Source: Ariolimax columbianus
Taxonomy: Eukaryota; Mollusca; Gastropoda; Stylommatophora; Arionidae
Assembly: GCA_036924085.1 (NCBI GenBank)
Contig: JAVGWX010000013.1
Span: forward strand, 59,302,390 to 59,366,389
DNA: 64,000 nucleotides
Direction: 5' to 3'
Shown: positions 21,000 to 32,400 of the stretch, in pieces
How positions within the stretch are numbered: the first letter of the stretch is position 1
Layout: each line of letters opens with the position of its first letter
Notes under the pieces: generated by a model
Database searches by the model: none
What the model was told of the DNA's origin: nothing
Seen by the model: only the letters and a program-made list of their open reading frames with translations
Translations under genes and position numbers: made by a program

Positions 21000-21725
21000 T
21001 CTCCAACCTGCCACCAGGGGAGCCAAACATGAATGTACAGAACCCACGTCCCAAGGCAGTCGCTAGCTTCACCTACCTAGGCAGTACCCTCATTAGAGAG
21101 ACGCTAGCTTCACCTACCTAGGCAGTACCCTCATTAGAGAGAAGCTAGCTAGGGAGATGAGACTTGTGTCTAGTTATCACAAGTTCCAATCACCCTCTAG
21201 TCTCCAGGGAGATGAGACGTGTGTCTAGTTATCACAAGTTTCAAGCATCCACTAGTCTCCAGGGAGATGAGACGTGTGTCTAGTTATCACAAGTTTCAAG
21301 CATCCACCAGTCTCCAGGGAGAAGAGACGTGTGTCTTGTTATCACAAGTTCCAAGCATCCACTAGTATCCAGGGAGATGAGACGTGTGTCTAGTTATCAC
21401 AAGTTTCAAGCATCCACCAGTCTCCAGTGAGATGAGACGTGTGTCTAGTTATCACAAGTTTCAAGCATCCACCAGTCTCCAGGGAGAAGAGACGTGTGTC
21501 TTGTTATCACAAGTTCCAAGCATCCACTAGTATCCAGGGAGATGAGAGGTGTGTCTAGTTATCACAAGTTTCAAGCATCCACCAGTTTCCAGGGAGAAGA
21601 GACGTGTGTCTTGTTATCACAAGTTCCAAGCATCCACTAGTATCCAGGGAGAGGAGACGTGTGTCTAGTTATCACAAGTTCCAACCACCCACTAGTCTCC
21701 AGGAAGAAGAGACGTGTGTCTAATT
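21000..21725 (+). repeat. 55-bp array next to a LINE FTYLGST fragment
   Basis: 21070-21160 encodes SFTYLGSTLIREKLAREMRL, the post-RT block of LINEs, and includes a 41-base tandem duplication ('cgctagcttcacctacctag' unit). It runs straight into about ten copies of a 55-base unit ('gagacgtgtgtctagttatc', 'acaagtttcaagcatcca'). The first array unit overlaps the LINE codons, so this array too began in element sequence. Confidence 0.8.
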
Positions 21726-22344
21726 ATTTTAGGATAAAATATTGTATTTTTCTTTTTAAATTTTTTGGGTAAAGTGTTTATCTTTCTGAATTGTATTGGC
21801 GGAGGCACATATCTATTTCCATACCGCGCCGCAGCCTTTTAGGTGATATCAGGACGTATTAACTAGTGCGTGGATGCGTGTGAGCATCTGTATGTATTTA
21901 TATTAATAATTGTTAGGGGGCGATCTCAGAGATCAACCCAAACAAAGTGAAATGAAAGGGCCTCACCCTGAGACCGAGTGTGAAAGTTTTGGAAGAGTGT
22001 AATTGTTGGAGAGAGTTAAATAAAACAAAGTGTGAGGCAAGAATAGAACGATTCCCTTGCCATTGAAGTGTTTTCTCATCTGGTTTATAGAAGTCCTCAA
22101 TCTTTCAACTCTTTAACTTTCCGGGAAATCTCGGAGTTTTCAAAAACAGGATTTGTCCGTAACTAACAAGTGAAGTTTAATAGGGTCGTTCAAATAAGAC
22201 AGGGAGAGTAATCAGTAATCTTGAAATATAAATAGAAGAGATTTTATGTTGAGATACTCAATAACATAGGACATCAATTTCAATGGTGATTTCATTCATT
22301 GCCAGAATTGTCCTTCATCGAAATTTGGGTTGCGAAAAGTTCAA
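21726..22344. other. Unassigned 620-base stretch
   Basis: AT-rich, no open frame of note, no repeat family seen elsewhere in the window. 'aatgaaagggcctcaccctg' and its surroundings are single copy here. I see no gene. Confidence 0.3.
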
Positions 22345-22705
22345 TAAATAAAATGTTTCCAGAGAAATAGTGTTCAATATTGTATCTAATATTTCCCGTG
22401 AAATAGTGTTCAATATTTTATCAAATGTTTCCAGAGAAATAGTGTTCAATATTTTATCAAATGTTTCCCGTGAAATAGTGTTCAATATTTTATCAAATGT
22501 TTCCAGAGAAATAGTTTTCAATATTTTATCAAATGTTTCCAGAGAAATAGTTTTCAATATTTTATCAAATGTTTCCAGAGAAATAGTTTTCAATATTTTA
22601 TCAAATGTTTCCAGAGAAATAGTTTTCAATATTTTATCAAATGTTTCCAGAGAAATAGTTTTCAATATGTTATCAAGTGTTTCCAGAGAAATAGTTTTCC
22701 AGACT
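22345..22705 (+). repeat. 36-bp minisatellite
   Basis: Ten copies of a 36-base unit ('aaatgtttccagagaaatag', 'ttttcaatattttatc'). Both strands are open because the unit is a multiple of three (NVSREIVFNILS on plus). Nothing in the flanks points to a host gene. Confidence 0.93.
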
Positions 22706-23345
22706 AAGGATTGTGTATCGGAAGCATTTCGATGTAGTGAGACTGAGATCTGGATTGGCCAGTATGTTTGTAGCCCAATACCTTATTGAAATGTATGATG
22801 TAAGTAGCATCCCCTTTGTAGAGCGTCGCTTCTTACACTCACTTGTCTATTTGGTTGTTATACGTTTCTTGTACGAAAGTGTGCAGTATAGTAGGTTGCC
22901 ATTACTTTCCTTACGAGGAGGAGCGATTCACCTACCAAAATATTCCGTGTCTGTCAAATTGGACACACGTGTAATTCGAACCTAGTGCCTCTGATCTCTA
23001 AGCCACGCTGCCTCACTAAATAAATGTAAGTGGCCAAAACTCACATATTTCTTCTGATCAAAGGAATTCACAATGGCAGTCCAGCACTTTGTGAATTAAA
23101 AATGATAATTCCTGCATCATCTTCATCGTTGAAGCGTTCGTTTTTATTGTGTTAAAACAAATAAAGCTGATATGTACTTCAATATTTGCCTATTTTTAAT
23201 ATGTTTCAGGGTCAGCCCAGTTAATTAAATGGACAGATCTAAAAGTGATCGAATACTGTGTACTCCATGAATTATTCCAACCTCTTACGTCATCATGGAA
23301 ATAAAAGAAGTATGGAACAGTTACCTGGCCCCGGTGTTGTCTGTG
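22706..23345. other. Unassigned 640-base stretch
   Basis: A weak SINE-F-like trace near 22940-23015 (lacks a clear B box). Otherwise single-copy sequence with no recognisable exon or element. Confidence 0.3.
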
Positions 23346-23349
23346 AGAA

Positions 23350-23665
23350 TAGGTGGTGTTCTGTATGTGTGTTTGTGTATGTGTGGGTCTGTGTGCGTAT
23401 ATATCCATATGTATGTTTGTATATGTGTATTTGTGTGCGTGTGTGTATATGTATGTATCTGTATGTGCATGTGTGTGTGGGTATGTGTGTATGTATGCGT
23501 GTTTGTATGTGTGCGTTTGTGCGTGTGTATATATGTATGTTTGTATGCATGTGTGTATGTATGTGTATATGTTTGTATGGGTATGTGTTTATATGTATGT
23601 GCGTGTGTATGTATGTGCATGCGTGTATGTGTGTGTGTATATTTATGTGTGTATGTATGTGTTCA
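23350..23665 (+). repeat. TG-rich microsatellite tract
   Basis: About 315 bases of TGTGTATG-type repeats. Four overlapping long open frames (Cys/Val/Tyr-rich on plus, Thr/His-rich on minus) are by-products of the composition. Confidence 0.95.
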
Positions 23666-23739
23666 CGATAGTTATCGTATGAATGAACAAATTATATTTG
23701 TGCATCCGTCATAAGAACGTTACAACATGTCTGTGAAGC

Positions 23740-24660
23740 CAGCTTCAACCCCCTGCTTTATCCGAGCTTTCCACATATTATTTTTCGACCGAGTCTGACT
23801 CCTTTTTGTAGTCGATGAATGTCAGCACCAACGGTGTGTGGTGCTGTCTTGCTGCCTCAATTGAACACCAACACGTGCTGATGAGGTCCAATTTACAATA
23901 ATAGTAATGTTCGCCTAGGAATCTGAGGCCCGTTACGTCGGTCGGATGCCACTATGACCAGTCAAACAAGGCGCTCTGTCAAGCCACTGGGATCGCTGCC
24001 GAGAGGGGGGGGGGGTTGACCACGATCACTATGGGCTCATGGGAGGGAGCCAGGTCCTCCGCTGCATTTTAATGACGGCCGCAAGGAGGGAGTGGTTGAG
24101 GAATTCTTATTCTTGAATCTGTGTCAGAGGCTGTCATTATCCATTCCCCCCCCCCTCCCTTTCACCCACAAAATGATGTCCTCCAGTGTCCTGTAAGTGC
24201 ATTAAACCCAGTCTTGGTTGGGCTTTCTCAAGAGTGTTGGGGATTCTCACCAGGAGGCAGTTAGTGAATACTTTGTACAATAGCGAGAGGAAAGTGACAA
24301 TATGATAGTTAGCCAGATCCTCTTTGTCTCCTTCTTGTACAGTACCGAAAGGTAAGTGATAATACGATAGATAGCCAGATCCTCTTTGTCTCCTTCTTGT
24401 ACAGTACCGAAAGGTAAGTGATAATACGATAGTTAGCCAGATCCTCTTTGTCTCCTTCTTGTACAGTAAGACAGTCTTCGAATCTCGTCAGCTCCATGGA
24501 ATGATCTTCACTTCGAGACAACGAGTGAATAGATGGACAAGATCGTTATAGAGTGGGTGGCCCAATTGTTTGCACAGACCTGCCTCAGTGGTTCTAAGAC
24601 CACAATGGAAAATGCCTCACGGCATTATCTGCTGGTCAGCTTGAGAGCCAAAATGGTCGT
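23740..24660 (-). mobile_element. LINE reverse transcriptase fragment
   Basis: Minus strand: LTVQEGDKEDLANYRIITYL near 24400-24470, then LSLLYKVFTNCLLVRIPNTL near 24220-24280 and LVLTFIDYKKESDSVEK near 23785-23840 (normally FIDFKKAFDSV). This is the start of the RT finger region through the FIDF motif. Frameshifts and a missing QAGF block. A 62-base triplication sits inside the ANYR motif. Confidence 0.7.
24303..24475 (+). repeat. 62-bp triplication in an RT motif
   Basis: Three copies of a 62-base unit ('agccagatcctctttgtctc', 'cttcttgtacagtaccgaaa'). On the minus strand each copy repeats GDKEDLANYRIITYLSVLYK, the conserved 'ANYRPI.LLS..YK' RT block. Confidence 0.88.
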
Positions 24661-24704
24661 GTAGAAGATATTCCTTTATAGAAAATGTTTATTTTGTTTT
24701 AGAC

Positions 24705-24990
24705 AAACAGGATCCTCCCTCAAATCCTCAAAATAATGTGAGAGTTTCCTTGACTCAATTATCCCTGGAGCTTATCCAGCGGAAATGTAAGAGTGTAATT
24801 GACTCAATTTTCTCTGGAGCTTATTCAGCGGAAATGTGAGAGTTTCCTTGACTTAATTATCCCTGGAGCTTATTCAGCGGAAATGTGAGTTTGCTTGACT
24901 AAATTATCCCTGGAGCTTATTCAGCGGAAATGTGAGAGATTGCTTGACTCAATTATCCCTGGAGCTTATCCAGCGGAAATGGAAGTTTGT
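24705..24990 (+). repeat. 50-bp minisatellite
   Basis: Five copies of a roughly 47-50 base unit ('gactcaattatccctggagc', 'ttattcagcggaaatgtgag'). Not traceable to a mobile element. A smaller two-copy duplication ('cacggacaactcacttagag') follows at 25037-25110. Confidence 0.88.
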
Positions 24991-25204
24991 AGAAGGGTTA
25001 TCCAAGCTGGATAGTTTATGCGGGAGAGAAGAGACTAAACACGGACAACTCACTTAGAGTATAACAGGTTAGGTTAGGGCCGACCACAGAAACACGGACA
25101 GCTCACTTAGAGTATATATCTTATCTGTGAAACATGGCTGGTAATGTCTTTGCCCTCTTCGTGTTCCGTTGATATACGTCTGGTTCTTGTCTAAAGTTCC
25201 ATAC

Positions 25205-26130
25205 TAGTGGACTTGATCTTCATCTGCCTCTTGCTTGTAGACCGGAGACCTGGACATGATAGGCCTTTCATGCGGGCTGGCCATAATGCATTCTGACTAA
25301 ATGAGCAAACCACTTGATTTGTTGGGAGTCAATGTAGGCACTAACTGGGTTTGTCCCCACTGTCTGCCTCAGCGTGGTGTTGCGGATTCGGTCACGGATT
25401 GTCTTTCCGTCTGCACTTCTCACGCAGAGCTGAATCTTGCTATTATAGGTTGCTAGTAAGGACCAAGATTGACATTGGTAACATAATGCAGGAATAAATA
25501 GTGTATTTATCAGCCTCCTCTCATTCAAAACTCTAGGTTGATAGTGGACAATGTTCCCCATCTGAATTATCTGTGTAATCTCTCTGTCCACTCTGCCGTC
25601 ATCAGAGAATATACAACCAAGGTATTTGAACTCCCGTACGTGTTTGATAACAGTGTCACTGGTGTGGACGTTTCTCTGCCCTTGTTCACATTAAATCAAC
25701 ATAGTCTCTGTCTTGCCTACGTTGATCTTCATGTCATATTCGTTAGAAGCGAAATGGAGATAGTTCAAGTGATGTTGTAGGTCTCCTCCATTTTGGTAAA
25801 AGATGACATGTTCATCAGCAACCAAGAGTTCATTGAGGGACTCTTCGTGAGGGTTAGCAAACTGCGCAAGTTTATCCATGTCAATTATGAAAAGAAGTAG
25901 AGAAAGTACACACTCCTGTCGTACACAACTCAGTACAGGAAACCAATGTGTCAGACTTTTATCCGTTCGTACTGCACCTTCACTGCTTACGTCAATGACA
26001 CGAATGCCATCCAGTAGTTGACTCACCACACCATATTCCCCCATTACCCCCCATAGCCTACGTCAGTTTACCCGGTCCAATGCCTTTTATTGATCAATGA
26101 AGGCCACGTAGAGTTTCGTATTGTATTCCC
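25205..26130 (-). mobile_element. LINE-C, RT to 3' coding end
   Basis: Minus strand, in order: KAFDRVN near 26060-26085, VRQECVLSLLLFIIDMDKL near 25870-25930 (normally RQGC.LSPLLF), LLVADEHVIFYQ (normally FADD) near 25790-25830, EYDMKINVGKTETMLI, EFKYLGCIFSDDGRVDREI (around 25590-25640), ALCYQCQSWSLLATY, and IKWFAHLVRMHYGQPA (25268-25320). A fairly continuous ORF2 3' half with two frameshifts. The catalytic Asp pair is altered (VADE), so it is inactive. Confidence 0.75.
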
Positions 26131-26474
26131 TGTGGCTTGCCAGTGTCTATGTGTATGAGAAGGATACGAATAGCACCACTGCTCGTAAGAGGCGACTAAC
26201 TGTGTGACATGGCATAACATCGGCCATTGTTAGGTAGTTTGTTTAGAGCAGTATAGATGGCGCCTAACAAGTTGCGGGTCTACTTTTCCATTGTATTTAA
26301 GTATATTAAGATGGACTCCCACATCAGTTAACCGCCTTCCATACTCGAGTAATAAGATGCTCGAGCCTAGCCCGATAAGCAGGAAATCCTCCTCCCGGCT
26401 ACATCCAGCCCACATCAGAGACGGGGCCTGCACATTAGCTTATGCTCCTGTAGAAGTACTGGTCGACTAAGGCT
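26131..26474. other. Unassigned 344-base stretch
   Basis: May be upstream LINE-C sequence on the minus strand, but I see no motif. A 67-codon minus frame (26230-26433) resembles nothing I know. Confidence 0.3.
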
Positions 26475-26760
26475 GAGATTCTATGGGTTTGTGTTCCAGT
26501 TGACTGTATTTTATTGTTATAGAATAATGCATCTCGTACATCAGAGATTCTAAGGGTTTGTGTTCCACTTGACTGTCTCTTATTGTTATAGAATAATGCC
26601 TCTCGGACATCAGAGCCTGGAGGACAGGGGCGACCAACCAGGAACGTCCACAGGTGGCGGATAGTGGGGCGACCGACCCCAACTAGGCGCGTCCACAGGT
26701 GGCGGATAGTGGGGCGACCGACCCCAACCAGGCACGTCCACGGGTAGCGGATATTGAACG
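26475..26760 (+). repeat. Two short tandem duplications (74-bp and 44-bp)
   Basis: 26480-26615 holds two copies of a 74-base unit ('gggtttgtgttcca', 'ttattgttatagaataatgc'). 26627-26760 holds three copies of a 44-base unit ('gtccacaggtggcggatagt', 'ggggcgaccgaccccaac'). Source unknown. Confidence 0.85.
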
Positions 26761-26769
26761 ACCTCCAGA

Positions 26770-27245
26770 TATGGAGCGCCAGCTGCGATATAAGCCAGGT
26801 ATAATAACTGGACGAATAAGCAGTCGTGGACCAACTGGCGGTGTATTCCAGCAGGACGGGGTGGGACAGCAGGTGGCACTCCTTTCCCCACTGAAATACC
26901 CCATGTGTCCTATGACGGGTACACCAAGCGGGTAAGAGCCGATATATGCTCTAGCCACAGGAAGGAAACCACGGTAGTCAAACCAACCTACTGCCTTGCA
27001 GGTGCCATCGGGAGATGGAAAGGATAATGGAGACAACCCAAAACAAAAAACTCAACCCGACCTGCCGAAGACGGAGTGTGTCAGCTACGGCGCAGGAAAC
27101 CGGGAAAAATCAGGGCACACAGGCATCGACAGGATATGGTCATGTGACAGTTTACCCTATCGTCATGGTGTCGCTCCTACAAGTTACAACCACTTAACCA
27201 TGGTCTGTGTTATGCCATGTATTTTGGTAGATTTATAACTACTAT
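26770..27245. other. Unassigned 475-base stretch
   Basis: GC-richer than its surroundings, with open frames on both strands up to 117 codons (minus, from 27036) that also cross the 44-bp array. No known domain. I treat them as chance frames. Confidence 0.3.
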
Positions 27246-27249
27246 TGTG

Positions 27250-27467
27250 TTTTGTTTGGGCAGCGGCGGTTAAGCCTACTCTTTTTTATTTCTAACTGTC
27301 AAGAGATTTTTAACATGCTCGACACTGAACACAGGAGTTCGATCTCACTACCCACAGATTACAGGAATTTATACCAGAAGGTCCACATGAAAAGATCCCA
27401 GGTCTACACCGTGATTCAAATCCATGACCTCCGGCACCCGAAGCGGACACCTTACCTTGAGCCCTCA
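27250..27467 (-). mobile_element. SINE-F copy
   Basis: Minus strand: 'ggctcaaggtaaggtgtccg' head, 'ggaggtcatggatttgaatc' B-box region, a 'gagatcgaactcctgtg' segment, 'aaaaatctcttgacagttag'. Abuts the CR1-like 3' end at 27470. Confidence 0.7.
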
Positions 27468-27469
27468 TT

Positions 27470-27970
27470 TTAACATAACGTCTTTATACTGGTTTAGAAG
27501 ACCCTGCAGTTACATTTACATCACCTTGCTCTAAAAGCTATGCACATCCAGTTTATTCTTAAATGCATTAACTGTCCCTGCCTCCACTACCTCCCCTGTC
27601 AATGCATTCCAAGCAGATACCACTCTCTGACTAAACAAATATTTCCTAATATCTAATCTGGACCTCTCTTTAGTCAGCTTGTAGCTATGCCCTCTTGTTA
27701 TTGTGGGTGGCTGTATTTTTAAAAAACTTGTTATAGTCTAATTTATCCATTCCTCTGATCATCTTATAAACCTGTATTAAGTCACCACGAATTCTTCTCT
27801 CTTCTAGACACTGTAGGCCGGTTTTTCTGAGTCTTTCCTCATAACTGTAATTCTGGAATCCCACTATCATCTTTGTCGCTCTTTTTTGTATTCTTTCCAG
27901 CATGTTTATACCCCCTCTATGATAAGGACTCCACACATGTACACAGTACTCCAATCTAAAGCTTTACTGT
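27470..27970 (-). mobile_element. CR1-like LINE 3' end
   Basis: Minus strand: MEYCVHVWSPYHRGGINMLE (27954-27895), RIQKRATKMIVGFQNYSYEE, RRIRGDLIQVYKMIRGMDKL, then YNKFF, a stop, and a frame-shifted end with FNAFKN-type and 'W.CIAF' codons. This is the C-terminal ORF2 block of CR1/L2-type LINEs. The terminal 'actggtttagaaga' begins the palindromic 3' end seen in sister copies. Confidence 0.8.
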
Positions 27971-28134
27971 ATATGCACAAAAGGAAAATGTTTGTACTTT
28001 GCAATCACTTCCATGATATTCTAAAAAAAAACGTTTAGAATACATAATAATGCAAACCAGTCAAATAAAAAGTATAATATTTAAATGCCAGTATGACAAA
28101 CTGGTTTCCAGTGCTATATTATTTCTCCACTTTT

Positions 28135-28990
28135 ATTCATTATTTATAAGGATTAAATCTCATGGCTAACATTCAAATTTAAATGACCTGTTCTTTACTG
28201 ATGATCGGGTGATCTTTTATCAAAATGGAGAGGACCTTCAATACCACCTAACCTGTCTCAATTACTTGTGTAACGGTTATGATATGAAAATCAACACATA
28301 AATTATGTGGATATCCTGTGAACACGAACAAATAAGTTTTCATAGCAGTTATAATAGTATCAAGCAAGTAAGGGAGTTTAAATACCTATATAGTATGTTC
28401 ACTGATGATGGCAGAGTTGAGAGTGAATAGTGAAATCGCACAATACAATTCAGAAGGCGAACTGTGTTCTCTATCGAATTGCGCCGATTTCGAAACACGC
28501 TAGAGTGCTTCTTTAACTAAGAAGAGGCTGATAAATGCACTGTTTATTTCTACATTGTGTTAACAATGTCAGTCTTGGTCCTTACTAGCAACCCATAAGA
28601 GTAAGATCCAGAGCTGTGATTGAGATGCACTGTGTGAGAAGTGCGGCCGGAAACACAATCCGTAACTGAATCCTCAACAACACTGAGGCAGATTGAGATA
28701 GTGGGACAAACCCAGTCAATGCCTACATTTACTCTGAACAAATCAAGTGGTTTGGTCATTTAATAAGAATGCATTATGACCAGTCTGCAGGGAGAGCAAG
28801 TCATATGTAGGTCTCCGGTCCGCGAGCAAGGGACCGACCTCAACATCGGTAGATCGAAGGTGTCCCTGACACTCTCATGAAGTTACACCTAACTCAAACC
28901 TCCCACTTTGCGATAACACGAAATCTACGCAAACCACAAGAGCAGTAGGACAAAAGAAGAACTAAACAAGCGGTATATTATGAAACAATG
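28135..28990 (+). mobile_element. LINE-C copy, plus strand
   Basis: Same family as 25205-26130 but opposite strand. Fragments in shifting frames: FIKMERTFNTT (normally FYQNGGDLQHHL), SLNTYIVCSLMMAELRVNSE, KKRLINALFISTLC and QCQSWSLLATHKSK near 28520-28605, NQVVWSFNKNAL near 28740-28770. Heavily mutated. Ends about 220 bases before the RSPH9 start codon. Confidence 0.65.
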
Positions 28991-29212
28991 TAATACCTGG
29001 TTTTCATTAGTGTTTCGTCTTCAACGGCCATTTGTTCCCATCTCTTGTACTCACTGCCGGTCCGCGAAGACGTGAAAAGAAACATTGATTTAGAGTGACT
29101 GCCCTTGTCTTGCCTTTGCTTGTGTGCAACCATGGTGATGATAAATAGCAACAAGGGCACTAAGACTTGCTCGATCTCTGCCTCGATATTTGACAACAGA
29201 TTTACATCAGCA

Positions 29213-29439
29213 ATGGAGTCTCGTAGCCTTCAGCTTAGTATTGCATATGTCGGCAGTAGTGGAGTTATCCTGAGTCCCGAGCAGAAAGCAGCTCTACAGA
29301 CATCACTTGTCATTTTACAAAATGAGAACAAGTTTAACAGAGTTTACTTTTGGGGGAAAATTCTAGGCGCGAAAAACGATTACTTTGTATCGCAGGGTGT
29401 GTACAAAGATGAGTTTGCAGGCCGGAAAATTTTTTACAG
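29213..29439 (+). CDS. RSPH9: RSPH9 exon 1
   Basis: 227 coding bases, residues 1-75 plus two bases of codon 76. Donor gttagtat after ...AAATTTTTTACAG (the split codon becomes Ser). The preceding 'tttacatcag' could be an acceptor for a 5' UTR intron, just ahead of the ATG. Confidence 0.93.
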
Positions 29440-32400
29440 GTTAGTATATCATTATTGCATTTTGTTAAGATTATTTAAGACCCGCTTCTGAGTTAATCTC
29501 CTGTTTTGAATGTATTTATGTACTCGATGCGCCTACTACTACTACTACTACTACTACTACTATTAGTAATTTTTAAGAGAGAGATTCGATAGGCACTTAG
29601 ACTGCTTTATGTAAGAAAATGAAGATTAAAGTTTATACTTTAAACAAACAGAATTGAGGCACGAGAACAAGCAATAACAACAAAGAACACAGTGCTTACA
29701 TGTCTAAAATTCGAGGCTACTGAAAACACATTTATCAAAGACAATGATACAATAGATTATAACACTTTAGATTATAACAAGTTTTTCAAAGTACAGCCAG
29801 CTACAAAAACAAGAGAGTACAGTTGACTAAAAGAACAAGAGGGTACAGTTGGCTACAAAAACAAGAGAGTATAGTTGGCTATAAGAACAAGAGGGTACAG
29901 TTGGCTACAAAAACAAGAGGGTACAGCTGGCTACAAGAACAAGAGGGTACTACTGGCTACAAGAACAAGAGGGTATAGGTAGAAATTTGGAGTGCATTCC
30001 TACAGAAGAAAGTGGAGATAGGGTCAGTTAATACATTCAAAAATACATTGAAGGCATATAGTTATTGATAGATTAAGGTGGGATGAAGAAACTGGTTGTA
30101 TACAGACCGCATGTCCTTCAAAACCAGTATAATGAAGTTAATTTTATGTCAGAGCACACACAAAAATATGACTCAAGTAAGACATACAATGAGTAGGATT
30201 TGTTCTTTAGAAATGCAATTACAAAATAAAATGCATAATAATAGCCCAAACAAAATCGGTCTCCTAGACCACAAAGGGAATATTTTGCAACAAAACCTTA
30301 TCGCTGGAACTGAGAAAAAGAGTCCTTCGATGCTACGTGGAACCAGTACTGACATATGGCAGTGAATCATGAACAATTAGCAAGAGAGTGCGTAGATCTT
30401 TGGAAGCAGCGAAGATGTGGTTCTACAGAAGAATGATGCGGATCCCATTGAGCGCAAGGAAGACTAATGATACAGTACTTGAAGACGCACAGACACAAAG
30501 ACAATTTATTGCAAGAATCAGAACAAGACAGTCATTCTTATTTTGGACATGTTGTGACAACGGGAAAGAGAGATAGAGGAAGTCAGAGAGAGAAGATGCT
30601 GGACAGCCTGAGAGAATCACATGGTCAACAATCAACAAAAGAGTTGGTAAACGACACACATGATAGGAGCGGATGGATGTCCATAATCGCCAACTGACTG
30701 GGCACCTGATGATGATGCTCTAGAAATAACTTATTCCCATTTTGGGCCATCCTCTTTAGTCCACATGTATGTGAATACTCTTCCTTTGCCTTTTGAGGGC
30801 GATTTTCAGTTGTCATTCTATCAATGATACAGTTGCATGCTTTGGTAGTATCATATGATTAGTTCAATGAATTGATGGTATCTCAGTCTGTAGTGTGTGC
30901 CTGTGAGAAGTCTCTATATTTTACATTTATTTATACTAGCCAAAGGGGCTCAGTGATCTCGAGGTAAGGTGTCCATCTCGGGTTCCAGAGGTCGCAGGTT
31001 CTTCTTCTTACGCTGGTTACAGCAATCAATATACGTTGCACTGTGTTACTTTGTTAAGACTGTGGCCCAGTACATCCGATTTCAACAGGCGTTTCTGTAG
31101 GGATGCCCTCCTTAGCCTTTGGCTGTCCCCAGCCTATCTGCAAGGCAGCAGTTGTTTTTGGTCACAGTTGTCTCTCTTAGGGCTCGCAGGTTCAAATCAT
31201 GGTGGAGACCGGGACTTTTCCCCCCTGGATTTTTTTCTGGTAAAAATTCCCCTAATCTCTGAGTAGTGAGATCGGACTCTCGTGTTCAGTGTCGAGCACG
31301 CTAAAAATCTCTTGGCAGTTAGAAATCGTAAAGAGTAGACTTAACGGCCGCAGCCTGGACACAAACTGTAAAATTCAAGTTAAAAATCTACCCTAATTAT
31401 CTGTACCTTCTCCCAGGCATAGCAAGCCTCAGGAAGTTTAAAATACCTACTACGGATAGCCAATAGCCTACCTGGCAACAGAAATTAACATGCATGTTTG
31501 AATACCAGGATTCTAAGTTATACCAACCTGTCATCACTTTATTAGCGACGGATCAAAAATAGTAAATTCATTTCGCTATCCACCTGCTACTGTTGGTGTT
31601 TCAATACTTTTTTATGAAAATTACACTTGGTGACTATCTTAGCGTTGCAAATATGCCAATGACTATATCCTTCATATATCTTGTCATACTGTTGTTCTAT
31701 CCATCACTAAAGTTGTATCCTTAGTTTGAACGTTTGTATCATTAGTTTGAAGGATTGTATCATTAGTTTGAAGGATTGTATCATTAGTTTGAAGGATTGT
31801 ATCATTAGTTTGAAGGATTGTATCATTAGTTTGAAGGATTGTATCATTAGTTTGAAGGATTGTATCATTAGTTTGAAGGATTGTATCATTAGTTTGAAGG
31901 ATTGTATCCTTAGTTTGAACGTTTGTATCATTAGTTTGAAGGATTGTATCATTAGTTTGAAGGATTGTATCATTAGTTTGAAGGATTGTATCATTAGTTT
32001 GAAGGATTGTATCATTAGTTTGAAGGATTGTATCATTAGTTTGAAGGATTGTATCATTAGTTTGAAGGATTGTATCATTAGTTTGAAGGATTGTATCATT
32101 AGTTTGAAGGATTGTATCATTAGTTTGAAGGATTGTATCATTAGTTTGAAGGATTGTATCATTAGTTTGAAGGATTGTATCATTAGTTTGAAGGATTGTA
32201 TCATTAGTTTGAAGGATTGTATCATTAGTTTGAAGGATTGTATCATTAGTTTGAAGGATTGTATCATTAGTTTGAAGGATTGTATCATTAGTTTGAAGGA
32301 TTGTATCATTAGTTTGAAGGATTGTATCATTAGTTTGAAGGATTGTATCATTAGTGTGAAGGATTTGAGGGCAGCCTTGGCAAAAATGTCTCATGTCTTC

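Noticed and set aside
23258..23714. Long overlapping open frames on both strands (Cys/Val/Tyr-rich and Thr/His-rich)
   Set aside because: They are produced by a TG-rich microsatellite. No start context, domain or splice signal.
26610..27036. Overlapping proline/glycine-rich frames on both strands
   Set aside because: They cross a 44-bp tandem repeat in a GC-richer stretch. No domain or splice context.
29105..29212. N-terminal extension of RSPH9 from upstream ATGs
   Set aside because: In frame, but the added 36 residues do not resemble the family, whose members start at the residue encoded at 29213.
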